DNA from: Favolaschia claudopus
Taxonomy: Eukaryota; Basidiomycota; Agaricomycetes; Agaricales; Mycenaceae
Direction: 5' to 3'
Length of the DNA stretch: 64,000 nt
NCBI GenBank assembly: GCA_037176885.1
Contig: JAWWNJ010000075.1
Coordinates: 496,001 to 560,000 of the forward strand
The position numbers were made by a program, and so were the translations under genes. The notes below the pieces were generated by a model, which did not search any database, was not told where the DNA came from, and worked only from the letters and a program-made list of their open reading frames with translations. Shown here piece after piece: positions 42,619 through 53,960 of the stretch (its first letter is position 1; every line of letters begins with the position of its first letter).

Positions 42619-44227
42619 GTGCGAAGAGATGGTGTGCTCCTCAGTGATTCAAGCTTCAAGCCCAAAACCGCCGAGATCGGAACAGAAAAACAAGGAGACC
42701 GGAGAAACGATGATGATGATACTCGGAGGCCTCGGACTCGGTTCTCCGATCACCAGAGAGTACATACCAAGACCAAGCTTCCCCTATTCAATCCTACCGC
42801 ATGGAAGGATGCACGCAATGTTTTAAAGGCTATTCATTTGGGGCTTATGTCTGATCCCCCTGGAGTTCAACTATATTTTCAGATTGGTATTGACAGTAAA
42901 AATGGAAATTTACCAATCTACCGCTGTTGCCGAGGAACCAACAACCCAGAAGGTGGTGTACATCATTCTATGCGTGTGCGAATGCCAAAGTCTGGAGTGT
43001 CTGTCCGTCATGCAAGTGCACGAGTCAAAGATTATGTGTTTATTCATAATCTGGTTGTGGGTACACTCAATCGAACAGGAACTGCATATAAGGGACATTA
43101 CAATATTGAAGTCCTTGATGCTTTGCAACTCTTGATAGAGGAAACCAGATATCTTGTCCCTGGATCTGTCATACGAAAAGGTTGGATTAATAGCGGTTTA
43201 TATACTTCTGCTGGTGAAACTATTGGCATCCTTCCTATTCCGGAGAAAACCAGACTGGAGTCTGGCATGCTTGAATATAATGATACTGTGGACTCTCAGT
43301 TCACACATTCCTTCCTTGCAAAAATGCAGGGAACAAAATTTGCAGTCATCAATATATCGTCAGTGCCAGAAAAAGTCCGGTTTGGAGACTGGTTGAGAAG
43401 TTCTGGGTCTAATGAGGAAAATTGGAGGCAACGCACAAAGAATTGGAATGGAAGTGCAGATGGCGATTCCTATGTCTACAAGGTATGTGTTGATTTTGGA
43501 TAAGAGACCTTGAAATCAAATCATTATCTAGGTTCCTGAACATATGAAAGCATATCATACAAAATGGCTCCGTAAAGCAAATGAAAAAAGCTCTATGTCA
43601 CAGGACCTTGTCAAACTGAAAGCCCTGGAGCGTAAACATCGGAGTACTGCACGAAGCCAGTTATCAGCTAATGTTCCTCCCGTCATGCTACCAATACACT
43701 CAGTAGCGCAAACACAACCTCGTGTTTTAATTTCAGAGTCGTTTGCTGAGCCCTCTCCTATGGACATCGATGAACCTGTGGCAACAGGAATGCCAAGCAG
43801 TGCACAGTTAGACAGCTTGCTTGAATTCGCTACAAGCTTCACAGACTTCCCAGGCACACATATGGCGCCAATTGAGTACAATCCCCAAGCTTCCTTTGCA
43901 TCAAGCACTCAAATAATGCCAATGGATGACACATCCCAACCTTCTTTTGCATCTAGCACAGGTCAATGGCACAATAATTTTGCTTTTACTACGGACACAC
44001 TGGGAGAATCAATATCACAAGTAGAATTTGTTGACGGATATTCGGTTAACAAAAGGAAACGGACATGTATCAAATGTGGTAAAGCCAACTGTGAGGGTGC
44101 CAGCCGTCGAGAATACTGCAAAAATGCATGCAGGGATTGTGGAGAAACCAATTGTCCAGGCCGCGCCAACTCTAAACGCAAAAGTTGTACAGATACTGGG
44201 GGAAGTAAGGGTAAACAAAGGGCTTAA
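42619..44227 (+). CDS. Spliced GTNxxEGG-motif protein with Cys-rich tail (5' end incomplete)
   Basis: Exon 1 is open from at least 42523 to 43482; exon 2 43532-44227; intron 43483-43531 (GTATGT...ATCTAG, phase 0). Conserved-looking core: PTAWKDARNVLKAIHLGLMS, DPPGVQLYFQIGIDS, LPIYRCCRGTNNPEGGVHHS, VKDYVFIHNLVVGTLNRTGT, YKGHYNIEVLDALQLLIEE. The Y-R-C-x-R-G-T-N-x-x-E-G-G block followed by a basic H-x-H-N...G...N-R-T-G...G-H-Y is one I recall from the C-terminal part of large Agaricomycete proteins (about 1,000 residues, some with a 3'-5' exonuclease-like or Zn domain). The tail is CIKCGKANCEGASRREYCKN and CRDCGETNCPGRANSKRKSC, two CxxCxxxxC zinc-binding modules, then a basic end. No ATG opens the frame and the 5' side is repeat sequence, so this is probably the C-terminal part of a larger gene. 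Function unknown; the zinc tail suggests nucleic-acid binding. Confidence 0.6.
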
Positions 44228-44296
44228 GAATCTTGTAGCTATTTAGACGGATATAGTAGTGCATAATCAGATTCACCTGCTTGATTCTCCATAGTA

Positions 44297-44727
44297 AGGT
44301 AGGGGACAGACAAATACGGTTACCCCACGTGATGTGCCATCACGCACCTTTTTAGGACAATCTACCTTCCGATGCTCCTTTGAACAGCTTATAGATACCT
44401 TTTGCAAATTCTGCCTCAACAGTTCTGTGTAAATATGCTATAGGTATGCAAAAGACACTTTTACAAGGATTTTCGGGTGGAACTGAGAGACTAGATATCA
44501 CTTCAATCAGAACCCCCGTATTTAGGGATCTCTTCTCTCAGTTTTCGAGATTTTCCTGAGATCTAAGCTGGGAGACCTGTATAATAGTATTGCCTATGGA
44601 ACTGTTGAGCCCGAATTTCAATCTCATTGTGTGGGGAATCACTTGCAAGGGTTTCATCGCGAGATGTCCCAAAAAGGTGCGTGATGGCACATCACGTGGG
44701 GTAACCGTATTTGTCTGTCCCCTACCT
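44297..44727. mobile_element. 431-bp MITE (AGGTAGGGGACAGAC) with about 58-bp TIRs
   Basis: AGGTAGGGGACAGACAAATA...GGTTACCCCACGTGATGTGCC...AAAAAGGT pairs almost perfectly with the right end. TA flanks at 44295-44296 and 44728-44729. The element at 62934-63025 shares the outer AGGT-AGAGAGC-like and ATCACGTGGGG motifs. Confidence 0.9.
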
Positions 44728-44807
44728 TAAGAAGCCATATGTTTGTTCACAAAGGTGAGGGGGGAATTTTCATGAATTTTTGCGGAATTTTGAGAGCATA
44801 TACCTAA

Positions 44808-44965
44808 TTGGGTGTACTATTTGATGCAATCAAGGTTCATACACCCTTTTCGGAAGCATCATCAATTACATACCCAGCATACACCTTTTTTGGACGCATC
44901 ATCAAGGCATACACCTTTTTGGGACACGATCAAAAGCATACACCCTTTTCGGACGGCATACACCA
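44808..44965 (+). repeat. GCATACACCYTTTTSGGA minisatellite
   Basis: Five degenerate units of about 30-40 bp (CATACACCCTTTTCGGA, CATACACCTTTTTTGGACGC, CATACACCTTTTTGGGACAC, CATACACCCTTTTCGGACGG and CATACACCATATAGGG), some with CATCATCAA spacers. Confidence 0.75.
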
Positions 44966-45019
44966 TATAGGGTGTATGCCATCACCACAAACACCATTAA
45001 CGAGCCCAAAACGCTAGGG

Positions 45020-46280
45020 GAAGGACATAAGTTGCAGCCAATAGCTTTCCAACGACTTTGGGAGCATGTGACTCGGCGTCCAGACTTACTGTATGGATGT
45101 ACTAACGGCGTGGGGGTCACCGGCGCGACGTGATGGTGACCGGTCACGTGCTGATGCGCGCGCTGAATTTACCGGATGTACTTACTGTGGTGACCTGGGG
45201 CAAATATATTCACGATCGACACTTTGATCTGTCGTTCGGAAGGTTTGAGACCTTCGTTCGCACGTTCCGGTAAATTTACATTGTGTACAGTCTGAAAATA
45301 GCGAGATTTTTCCCATTTCAGTTGCATTTCAGTGCCTGCGCCGGCTGCGCTGACTGCTTGAGGGCTCTACCATGCCTGTGAACAGCGTATCGTAGCAAAT
45401 CGAAGGTGAAATGTCTCAATACACAGGTTCCCTTTGAGACAGAACTTTCAAACAAATCAAACCTATCATTCCATCCGTTCGTGACCTTCCGATCGTGACG
45501 ATCGGGCACTTCGGCAATGTTCAATATGGCACTTTCAATCCTTTCGAACGTTAACTTTGGGTGATCAGAATGTGCACTCTGTAAACTCTGGGGCAAGACA
45601 ACTTACATTCCAACCGATCGAAAGCTACAATGCTTTCGATTGAACACTACAATCCTTATCATCTCCGCCAAAATCAAAACGTAGTTGAAAACCACCTGAT
45701 TTTCTTCTTGGATTAATTCCTTTGGATGAACAGACTACCAAATCTCTAATTCAACCGAGCTGGCCACATGTCCCGTATGTTGCGCCGAGAAATATGCACG
45801 TCATGAGTGCGCTAACAATTTATTCTTATATTCACCACCCAGGTCGTCTTCTCCATGTATTCAATCTCAATTCTTATTCTGGGAAGGAAGAATCCACCTA
45901 CATATGCTTTTAGACTACAGTTTGGCGTCAGGAATCCGCTTCTTGAGTCAAGAAAGATGTTTCTTCTCAATATTTCGGGTTTCGGAATTGTTCGCTAATT
46001 GAGGCTTCAAATAAAATCTGAGGCTTCTGCTGGCAGATCTAGGCAGTAGTGCAATGGCTTTCCATTCTATTCCGCTCCTTTTTAATCTCCCAGCGTCTCA
46101 GAATGTCAAGATATCGATAAAATAGTCGGGGAGGGCTGCCTTCGGCAATCTCCGACGTTACTTATGCGGTGCTGTCGGCCCTCGGAGCCGCTACTCCGAT
46201 CACCAGAGTGTACAATCGTGTACTCTGGGGGTCACCAGCGAGGTAACCAGAGCGGACTGGTTACCCTACGTATACTCTAT
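45020..46280. other. No gene recognised; small foldbacks
   Basis: An ATTTACCGGA...TCCGGTAAAT pair spans about 45168-45280, and GTGACCGGTCAC lies at about 45135. A minus-strand 92-codon frame (45318-45596, FERIESAILNIAEVPDRHDR) has fair composition but no other support. CCAGAGTGTACA/TGTACTCTGG at 46212-46236 is a hairpin whose left part resembles 42755-42765. Confidence 0.3.
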
Positions 46281-46287
46281 ACCCAAT

Positions 46288-46510
46288 AAGGATATGTGTC
46301 GTAAGCACACGTGATTGATTGATTGTATCAGTGATGTCTCAAATCCATGCCGTGAAAAATATATTTATTGTGAATTTTGAGCGGATGAGAAATCCCTCTA
46401 GAGGGTTTAGTCTACTATCTAATCGGAGTGTTTTGGCCAGAGGATCAGGCGTGGGAAGGCTCTGATGTGGTGCAATAAATTTCGTTCCTGTTTGGTGGTG
46501 TTTATGTGAT
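46288..46510 (-). repeat. TGGTGC-family MITE, partial copy
   Basis: About 95 percent identical by eye to 1264-1490, ending inside TTGGTGGTGTTTATG. Both termini are missing. Confidence 0.75.
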
Positions 46511-46514
46511 GTGT

Positions 46515-46640
46515 CGCGGCAACGGCAACCCCAGTGATGGCAAATCGGTCGCCCGACCGATTAAAGCCGATGGCCACGGTCAGTAAGGCCCTCGGCAATT
46601 TGGCTATTTCCGGGGAAATAAAGCCCTCGACCCGCGATAA
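46515..46640 (+). repeat. Second copy of the ATCGGTCG hairpin repeat
   Basis: Collinear with 42436-42530. It follows the preceding partial MITE directly, as a nested arrangement. Confidence 0.65.
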
Positions 46641-46649
46641 TCCAAACGG

Positions 46650-48018
46650 GGAAAAAGTCAGGACTTTCAAATTTTCCCACGCTTTCTGAGGTCGTTTTCT
46701 CTGGACGAGGAGCATTTTCAATTTTTTTTTGGTCGGAAATTTGCCTCAAAAGTCAGGAAATCCGCACCAGGCCTTCCCACGCATTATCAGGTCCTAATGA
46801 GTGCTGAGTGAGTGTATACACTCGGAGGAATGCACGTGGGAGTCATCACTGTAGTCTGTGACTCATCTGACTGGGCTTCGGTTAGGCCGGCCGGCGTAGC
46901 TGCCGAGCTGATCTGCGTGATCGATTGACCGTTTGGGATGTCAGGACCCCGAAAACACATTCCTCAAACCACCATATATTTCCAGGCCACGCTTCCGCGC
47001 GTAGTAAAGCTCATGCAAGATGTTCAGTAATTGGGCAAATCTCCCGTGAACTCAGCCCCCCACACAAAATTTTTGCGCTGAATCCAGAAACCAACCCTAC
47101 TGTATAACTTGCGAGGAACGAGCTACAAGTTGTAGCGTCTGTCTTAGAGAGACTAACTTGCAGTATGTTTTCATCAACAGCAAGTGAGAAGTTCGCCATT
47201 TCATATCCCCAACCTCGGTCAGTGCTGGAGTACTAATATTATAGGTGACTCTACTTCACTTTCTTACTGTGCTTGTTTCCCTGCTCTGTGACAACCCCAC
47301 GACGCAATCTGTTCACAAGATCAAAATATGTATTGTATGTTCATTTCGTCCCTTTTCAATGCAAAATAGCTCAGTTTGAGTTGTTCCGCGATCTGAGTGT
47401 GAGCTCTGTGGCAATTGCATGGATTTTGGGGCCCTCATAGTGTCAATGAATATCTTGCAGGTTCATGTCCGCGAGCGGAGAGTGTTGCGTTGCACATTGC
47501 TCGACACTGATTTATCAAGTTCAACTGTCAAAGTATGATTTTCGGGTGCCTCGATTTGCTTCTAACTTCCAACTGACAGTACTAGCCCGCAAATTCTCTG
47601 ATATGAGTTCAGGGGAGTACTCACGCCAATTGCTTCCATATGGCCATTTCAATGTTGAATCCAGCGAACTCCCGCCTCATCTGCTTAGCCCATTTTCCCT
47701 CGTCATCAGATTTTTTTCCCGTAGTGCTCCCGCCTTAACGATCTCGAGTAGTTTTTGAGTTTCTCCCCCGGCCCCGAGGGTTAAGTAACTTTGAAACCCC
47801 GAGTTGAAATGATTGAGTACTGCGCCTCAACTCTGTGTTTGTGAGCAGCTTATGCTCAAATATTTCAATAGCTACAACCCTAACTCAAAGGGAATGAAAT
47901 CTTCTCGCATTGTTTTCGCAACAAAATATTAATTGTCGAACCGGGAGAACAGTGTTCCATTTGGCTGTTCGAGTTCAAGTTGTGGCACAGGCGATGAAGT
48001 TTGCGATAAACACTCGTC
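46650..48018. other. No gene recognised
   Basis: The 97-codon plus frame at 47465-47758 (YDFRVPRFASNFQLTVLARK) is the best candidate but has no family, splice or start support. Confidence 0.3.
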
Positions 48019-48469
48019 AGTACACTGTGGGAAGGAAAAGAACTTCATCTGAGTGCCCGAAAAGCGCTCAGGTGGAGTGTGTTGGAACACTCAGCTGAAG
48101 TGCCTTGACTCACTCAGATGAAGTGCCTAAACGGCAGATTTCGATAGTAGGATGAAGTCCCTGAAGCACTGTATCTGAGTGCTCCATACGAACTCAAGTT
48201 GAGTTCGTTGAAGCACTCAATACAAGCGCTCCTAGGCACTCAGATGGAGTGCTCAACAGCACTTCATATGAGTTCTCAACTGACTTATGTACAGTACCAC
48301 TGAATGACCCACAAATATATTTGTATTCGGCTAGAGTAAAACATACACAGTGTACGTAGCAAGTACTTGGACATTCGTACCGTGAGCTATGCAAGTGCAA
48401 AACACAAGTCGTAAACAAAATCGGCTAAGACAAAGTCAACAACCCAAGAAATTTGGCTAGGCGGTCAAA

Positions 48470-50220
48470 CACGGACCTCACGACGTTGGTGGGGTGGGAC
48501 GGCGGCGTTGAGAACAGCTATGAAGATTGGTGCAAGGCTTGAGATCCTCCAAAATTGACGAGTAAGCAGATTAGAGAGAGAAATGATAAAGTACCTGAGT
48601 GTCGAAAAACAACATGAACTGCGTATACTATAAGAATCTAAGCGGCATAAGTCAGTGCGAATAAATTTATCGGACATAAGCATACCGACCGATCACTACC
48701 ACCGAATTATAGAAGCTTCGTTGAAGGCGATAAACGCAACGGAGTGGCCTGGATGTAGCCGAAAACGAATATCAGATCAACTATACAGAAAAGTGAAAGG
48801 GAGAACATACAAGTCATATCCGAGAGAGTGATTCATCTGTTGAAGAATGCACACAAAACCAGAAAGAACGAAAGTTGGGAGAAGGGATGAAGAGTGAAAG
48901 GCGGGAGGCGATAGAAGAGAATATATAGAATGTACAATGATAAAACAGGGAACGTACAGTGAGCAGTGAGGTGCCATTAATTTTCGGTGTGAACACCTGA
49001 GCGAAAACAGTCAGCGCATGCACTTGATTCGGACTGTAAGATTCTTACCCATTTGCCCGCGCTTGCTGCAATACACAGAGAAATTCAAACAACATAGCAT
49101 CAAATCAAGGGAAAACCCACGCACCCATCACTATTACACACAAGTTATAAAGAGAACGGATTTTGAGAACAATTCACAGGGAGATGAAGGGAGAGGTAAT
49201 CAAAGAAATATCTCAAAACGGTCGGCCTATTGAATTGAAGGGAACTTACTTACTCCAGTTTCGACGGTCGGAGTGGTGGGACTTGAGGGCTTTGTATAGA
49301 ATTAGTAGGTAGACGGCGGAATAAGAATCATTTGTATCCGACGCCAAGCCTCGCCAATACTGCGGTGAAAAATGTTCAGCACATGGACCTCTGGAAGAGA
49401 CAAATAATCACCATTTCAACCGTTAAACACTCAGATCATGGAAAGGTGGCGATGGAGACCGTGTATCGAGATGCGCGGTCGGGGTCATGCGACTGGGCGG
49501 GGGTCGTTGATTAATGCGGCGGTCTTGTGGCACTGAGCGCAGCGAAGAGGGTTGACAAAGCGATAGTGGGGGTATGTGAAGATGTGCGGGATATAGCTTG
49601 AAGAGGACGGGTCGAAGATGTCGTATTCGCGCTAAGGTGCAGCGCGTGGCTTGATGTCGGCGGACGCGGCGTGAAGGGACGGTCGGCAAAGAGGCACCGT
49701 CGGTGCAGGATGAGAGGAAGCGAGGGTAGCGATAGGTGAGGTGAGGATGCGGGACAGTGCGCTGGTGGAGGCGAGAACCTGAGGAACAAGTTAGCGTCCA
49801 GCGGAAAGGAACGGGAGAAAGTGATGGGGTAAGAGGAACGGTAAAATACAAGCGGAGGAAAGTATAGGGGAAAAGGGAGGCGACTCGGGAGGGGAGGCAG
49901 GGTAGACGAAGAGGAAGGAGTGAAAGAATCAAAATCAATGGCGCACCTACTACCATGGTCTCACCATCTAAACCAGTAGTTTCGTCGTTGCTACGCCAAG
50001 CGCCGCCTACGGCAGTGGACATGTAGCGAGCGTGCCATCTGGTCAGATTGCACATCAGCCAAAGGTAAGGTGTTCGAGAAGCGGCAGGCGTGGACCAACC
50101 ATACTCTTCATTCAGCATCTCCACAATGATTCTTGAATACGACAGGGTGCCTACCGCGCGTTGTTGAAGCAAAAGGGATAGATAGAAATACGCACTTTGA
50201 GTTCATGGCAGACACTTCAT
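48470..50220 (-). pseudogene. Decayed multi-exon gene inside the CACTA-like element (minus strand)
   Basis: Exon-like blocks: 49985-50150 (SRIIVEMLNEEYGWSTPAAS, RTPYLWLMCNLTRWHARYMS); 49485-49631, bounded by a TTAG acceptor, reading EYDIFDPSSSSYIPHIFTYP, HYRFVNPLRCAQCHKTAALI and NDPRPVA before TGA, with a CxxC pair; and a final block at 48473-48560 (SSLAPIFIAVLNAAVPP). A 48-nt intron-like segment with GTATGC...GCTTAG lies at 48638-48685. The blocks use different frames and are interrupted by stops, so the gene is dead or its splicing not fully resolved. I do not recognise it. A CxxC finger in transposon proteins often binds DNA. Confidence 0.45.
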
Positions 50221-50899
50221 CGCACGCATCAGGGGGACTTTGAGACGCGTCATAATGGTTCATAGACGACGTTGTTCGTTGTTGGAGTGCCTCGGAGTCG
50301 ATTTGAAACGAAACGACGCGTACAAAGTCGCACGCGGTGCGGATGTCGTTCCTGAGGTGATTTTGCGCGATCTCAGCCGGATTTGAGCGAAACGTGCCAA
50401 AGCGCGTGCCTAGAGCGTCAGAGAGTCATGTTAGATAGTTTGAAGACCGAGCGAGGCCGCCGGAGTGGCTGGATGGTCGGCGATGAATCGATGATGGTGG
50501 GAGAAGGCAAGACGCGTACAGTCACAAGTGACGTCACAGTCACACAAGTGACTGATTGCTTGCCGGAGTCCTCTTTCCTCACACTACTCTAGCTGAATAA
50601 CTCTCCCGCCTCAGCGCGAGAATCAACTCCTACCTGTGCATTCCCCGTTGTCTGTCCACTCTTGCCTCACATCCTCTCGCCGGACTAGCCCCGCAAGTTG
50701 CGCTGCTGAACTAGCGACTGCGAGATAGTACTGACTCGTCACTCCTACTTCGACATCCACGACGGCGCGCTCTCAGGCTCCCACTTCAAGTTGCTGCGTC
50801 GCCAATCTTTCCACAGCTCCACGGCGCCTCGTAACCCGCTCACCACAGTCTCTGACCCACTGAGCACTCGCAAACCCTGTCCGCGTCGTCCGACTTCAC

Positions 50900-52123
50900 T
50901 GAATAAACGTCAATGCTGATTGCGAGGCTATTGAGTCATAGGAGCAAAATAAGGTGTGTGTACCACTTTGTCTGTATCTGCAACGATTTGACCCAATTAC
51001 AAGTAGTTCGCCACTCACCTCGATCGAATACGACAAGATCCGTCTCTCCCACCGCTTTCGTCAGTTACGACCCGACGCCCGCCTTGTTCCTCAATAGACT
51101 CACCTAATAGAACCTTCTCAAGACGACCCACTCGCCGACAAGGCTCCGCCTTCTCAGTCCATCCCTTTCGGACGTTCCCCCCGTATCTACGGCCCACTCG
51201 TCGACTCGAGTCACCTCCGCTCTCGACATTTGTCGTGGCTCACTCTCGACTCCGTCGCACCTTCCTTCCGCCGCCTATTAAAATTCGCCACCTCGCCGTT
51301 GAAATCCACCGTCGTCCGTTCAGCCCCTTCGTTTCCAATTCCATCTCCGCCCCCGACACTAAACGCCCTCGACATTCCCCAACCTCGCTCTCCCCGCCTC
51401 GTAGCTTCGCTCCGCCGTCTTGTTGCTTTCACCGAACCGCCGCACAGGGTGACACAATGCGGCAGAACTCGCTGCCGCATCGTACCGTGAGCTTACCGCT
51501 CTCCGAACGCACTACTCTCAAACTCACCTTCTTCAAAGCAAAGAGCGCGCCACCGCCACGCTTCCCGATGTTCTTCAAGTTCTCGACTCAATTCGACAGG
51601 CACGCGGAACGACAAGTCAGCGCTGGCTGATTTCGTGCAGGTATGTCAATTACAAAACACCGCAACCAGATCAAGTCAATGCAAACCCATCTTTTCTCTT
51701 TCAGCGAATGCCCTGCCACTCCCGACCTCGTCTCGTTTCGACGTGTACGCCGGCCATCACCTCAATGCTCCCACCCCGCTCACTCACTCACCTCTTCAAG
51801 TCCGCGTCGTTCACCACTGCCGCCCATCTCGCTCTCTACGTCGCTCTCAACACCCTCAATGATATCCCGCGCACCAATGCCGCCCTCTACCCGCATCGCT
51901 GTCGCAGCCGCTCTCGGAGTCCCACCGGCTCTTTCTCCGATACCATGGCACCGCGCCGCCTTCCCCTCAAGTCCCCTTTCCTCTGTTCACTCCGTCATCT
52001 CCACTCTCCACGCCAGCCTACGCAGTCACCTACCCTTTCAAACTCCGACAGCCTGACCTCCCGCCATTCCGCTCCGAATTTGCCGACTTGGTGCTGAAAC
52101 GCGCTCGCGCTAGTCTTCCTTAA
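50900..52123 (+). pseudogene. Decayed gene inside the CACTA-like element (plus strand)
   Basis: Natural-looking pieces succeed each other in different frames: PPSQSIPFGRSPRIYGPLVD (about 51150); LAAASYRELTALRTHYSQTH then LLQSKERATATLPDVLQVLD (about 51465-51630) up to a GTATGT donor at about 51641; after a TTTCAG acceptor at about 51704 NALPLPTSSRFDVYAGHHLN, LTHLFKSASFTTAAHLALYV, and finally TPAYAVTYPFKLRQPDLPPF and RSEFADLVLKRARASLP, with TAA 52121-52123. Several frameshifts separate them. It diverges from the minus-strand gene, with a shared upstream region at 50230-50890. Family not recognised. Confidence 0.45.
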
Positions 52124-52612
52124 ATCTTTCTTATTTCTCGATAAAATACGGATTCTTTCCATGCTGCTGGATGACTTACTCAGTATTTTAGACACTGTTC
52201 GACCATATTATCACAATTTGGCGAGCATATGGGCATAGACTTGGTATATATTTGTCTCGGTTGAAAATTTAACAAGATAGGTAGCGCAAAAGAATTCGTT
52301 TCTTGCCCCAATGAATTGAGGGAGTGGCGTTACTTATGAGAACAAGCCCCCCGAGCTGCTACATGTCAAATCCGAGCCGCACTGAGATGAAGTTCGCCGA
52401 AGAGCGCTCAGGGAAAGCGCCTTGTTTCCGAGTGTGCTGTGGAGCACTCAAGTAGAGTGCTTTCAGATATAGTGCTTTGAAGGCGCTCAACTGAAGTGCC
52501 AGGAAAGGCACTCAAATGGAGTCCAAAACTAACGCACTCAAATTGAGTTCGGCTTTTCGGATTTGAGTGCTTACGCACTCAGATGAAGTGCTTTTCCTTT
52601 CCGCAGTGAGTA

Positions 52613-53087
52613 ATCACATCTTAGACCTTTGTATGCTCTCAACCACAAACATATCAATTTCTACGCCTCGTCGGAGGTGACCATGTTTCTACTGAATTGC
52701 AGATGAGCTATACAATCTCAGAAGGTCTACAATATTGCGGGGGGTCCAATTGAATCAAGGACAAGAGGTTGAACAGCAGATAGTCTCTCAATCTTGTCAA
52801 GCCATAACTAAGGGCTGGAGCCCATCGTGGCAGCGTTTGTGCCTAATTATCTCTCAATCTCATTATCTTCATAGGTAGCTGAGCAGTCGAAGACGTCGTA
52901 TATTGAAAGCTCTGAAGTACCCTTTTTACCAGACATTAAGCTATAATCTTCGGAGGATCTCAGTCTAGAACTGACCAAAAGATGCAGATAAGCAGCAGAT
53001 TTGTCAAGATTCAAGCCAGGTCAACAGATAGATGAAGTCCCCGCTGTATTTCAGGAATTCCTGGGGAGTTTGAGCGCGATAAATAGA
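52613..53087. other. No gene recognised
   Basis: Right flank of the CACTA-like element. Mixed sequence without TIRs or convincing frames. Confidence 0.35.
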
Positions 53088-53089
53088 TA

Positions 53090-53448
53090 CAGTTGCGGCG
53101 AAATTAAATGCATTACCATAAAAGGAAATTTCTGTTAAATCAGCTCTGGACAGGGCAACGTGGCCGAGTCATCGCAAGCTCAACATTGGTGTCGCCAATT
53201 CAGATGTTTTGGCGGTCAAAATGATCCATGGGAAAGTTAACTTGGGCTCTGATTGACCGATTTATATTACAGTTTATTGCACCATTCTTGCTCAATCGTG
53301 ATGCAAACGACCTACCTCATACTTACATACTGCACTTAGAGACCTCCCATCGTATCATCAAGCTTTCTCCCGGCGCTTCCAAGTCAGAAGGGATGAAAAA
53401 TAGTGAGAATTTCCTTTTATGGTAATGCATTTAATTTCGCCGCAACTG
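53090..53448. mobile_element. 359-bp TACAGTTGCGG-family MITE (copy 4)
   Basis: CAGTTGCGGCGAAATTAAATGC...CCATAAAAGGAAATTTC at the left is matched inverted at the right (GAATTTCCTTTTATGG...CCGCAACTG). TA flanks at 53088-53089 and 53449-53450. Confidence 0.9.
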
Positions 53449-53879
53449 TATGTAGACTAGTAGATTAGGAGGAACGAAGTGTTGCTGTGAGAGTGGTCCG
53501 AGGCAGCAGCAAACTAAGGCCGCGCAGGTGGACTTCACACAGGGTAGACTATTTCAACAGCTACAGACACACAAAAAGATCCTCGGAGGATCCAGGGAGT
53601 ACCAAGAAGTTGTATTCTCACGTCTGTGAAACAGTCGTGAGGAAAGGAAGCCCAAATTCTTCGCAGAGAGTCGTCGAAGAAGGGAAAGAAGACATTGACG
53701 TGGCAGCACCAGCGCATCTGTCAAAATTGTGTTCCCATCACCACCCATCACCTGGGATCAAGCGGACTGTCTCTGGATCAAGCGGAAATCCCTCGCATCA
53801 CTCGGAGTCACAATATATCACGCATTTATTGATTACATCAAAACGCTCTCGAGCACAGCTTATTGCTTTTCGGTGACGG

Positions 53880-53960
53880 CTCTGATAAAAGGGGGAGCAA
53901 GCTCCCCCAATTATCACGGGACCTGCGGTCCCGTAGTGTCTTTTATTATAGATAGATAGA
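53880..53960 (+). other. Double hairpin and GATA-type tail, possible transposon end
   Basis: GGGGGAGCAAGCTCCCCC (8-bp stem) and ACGGGACCTGCGGTCCCGT (7-8 bp stem) stand 10 bp apart, followed by TAGTGTCTTTTATTATAGAT and a short AGAT run. A strong hairpin near an end recalls a Helitron or Helentron terminus, but the CTRR signature is absent and no second copy is in the window. Confidence 0.35.

Larger units (their letters stand above)
48023..52608. mobile_element. 4.6-kb CACTA-like DNA transposon with subterminal repeat arrays
   Basis: The ends CACTGTGGGAAGGAAAAGAA...CTTCATCTGAGTGC and, on the other strand, CACTGCGGAAAGGAAAAGCA... match over 34 bp with three differences. AGTA flanks both sides (48019-48022, 52609-52612). 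The first about 260 bp and last about 230 bp are packed with GCACTTCATCTGAGTGC-like units in both orientations (ten or more on each side). CACTR tips, short duplication and subterminal arrays are features of the CACTA (En/Spm) superfamily. Inside are decayed, spliced coding pieces on both strands (see separate entries). I could not identify a transposase core, so it may be non-autonomous or the enzyme too decayed. Confidence 0.82.

Noticed and set aside
42524..42826. ATG-led 100-codon frame as the start of the 42619-44227 gene
   Set aside because: It is in a different frame from the conserved core and begins in repeat sequence; no intron joining them was found.
49423..50172. 249-codon minus-strand frame taken as one gene
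   Set aside because: Only its first about 60 codons look natural; further on the better composition lies in another frame bounded by a splice acceptor, so the long frame is composite.
53487..53876. 129-codon plus-strand frame
   Set aside because: Ser/Arg-rich, no family, no splice or start support, next to a MITE and hairpins.
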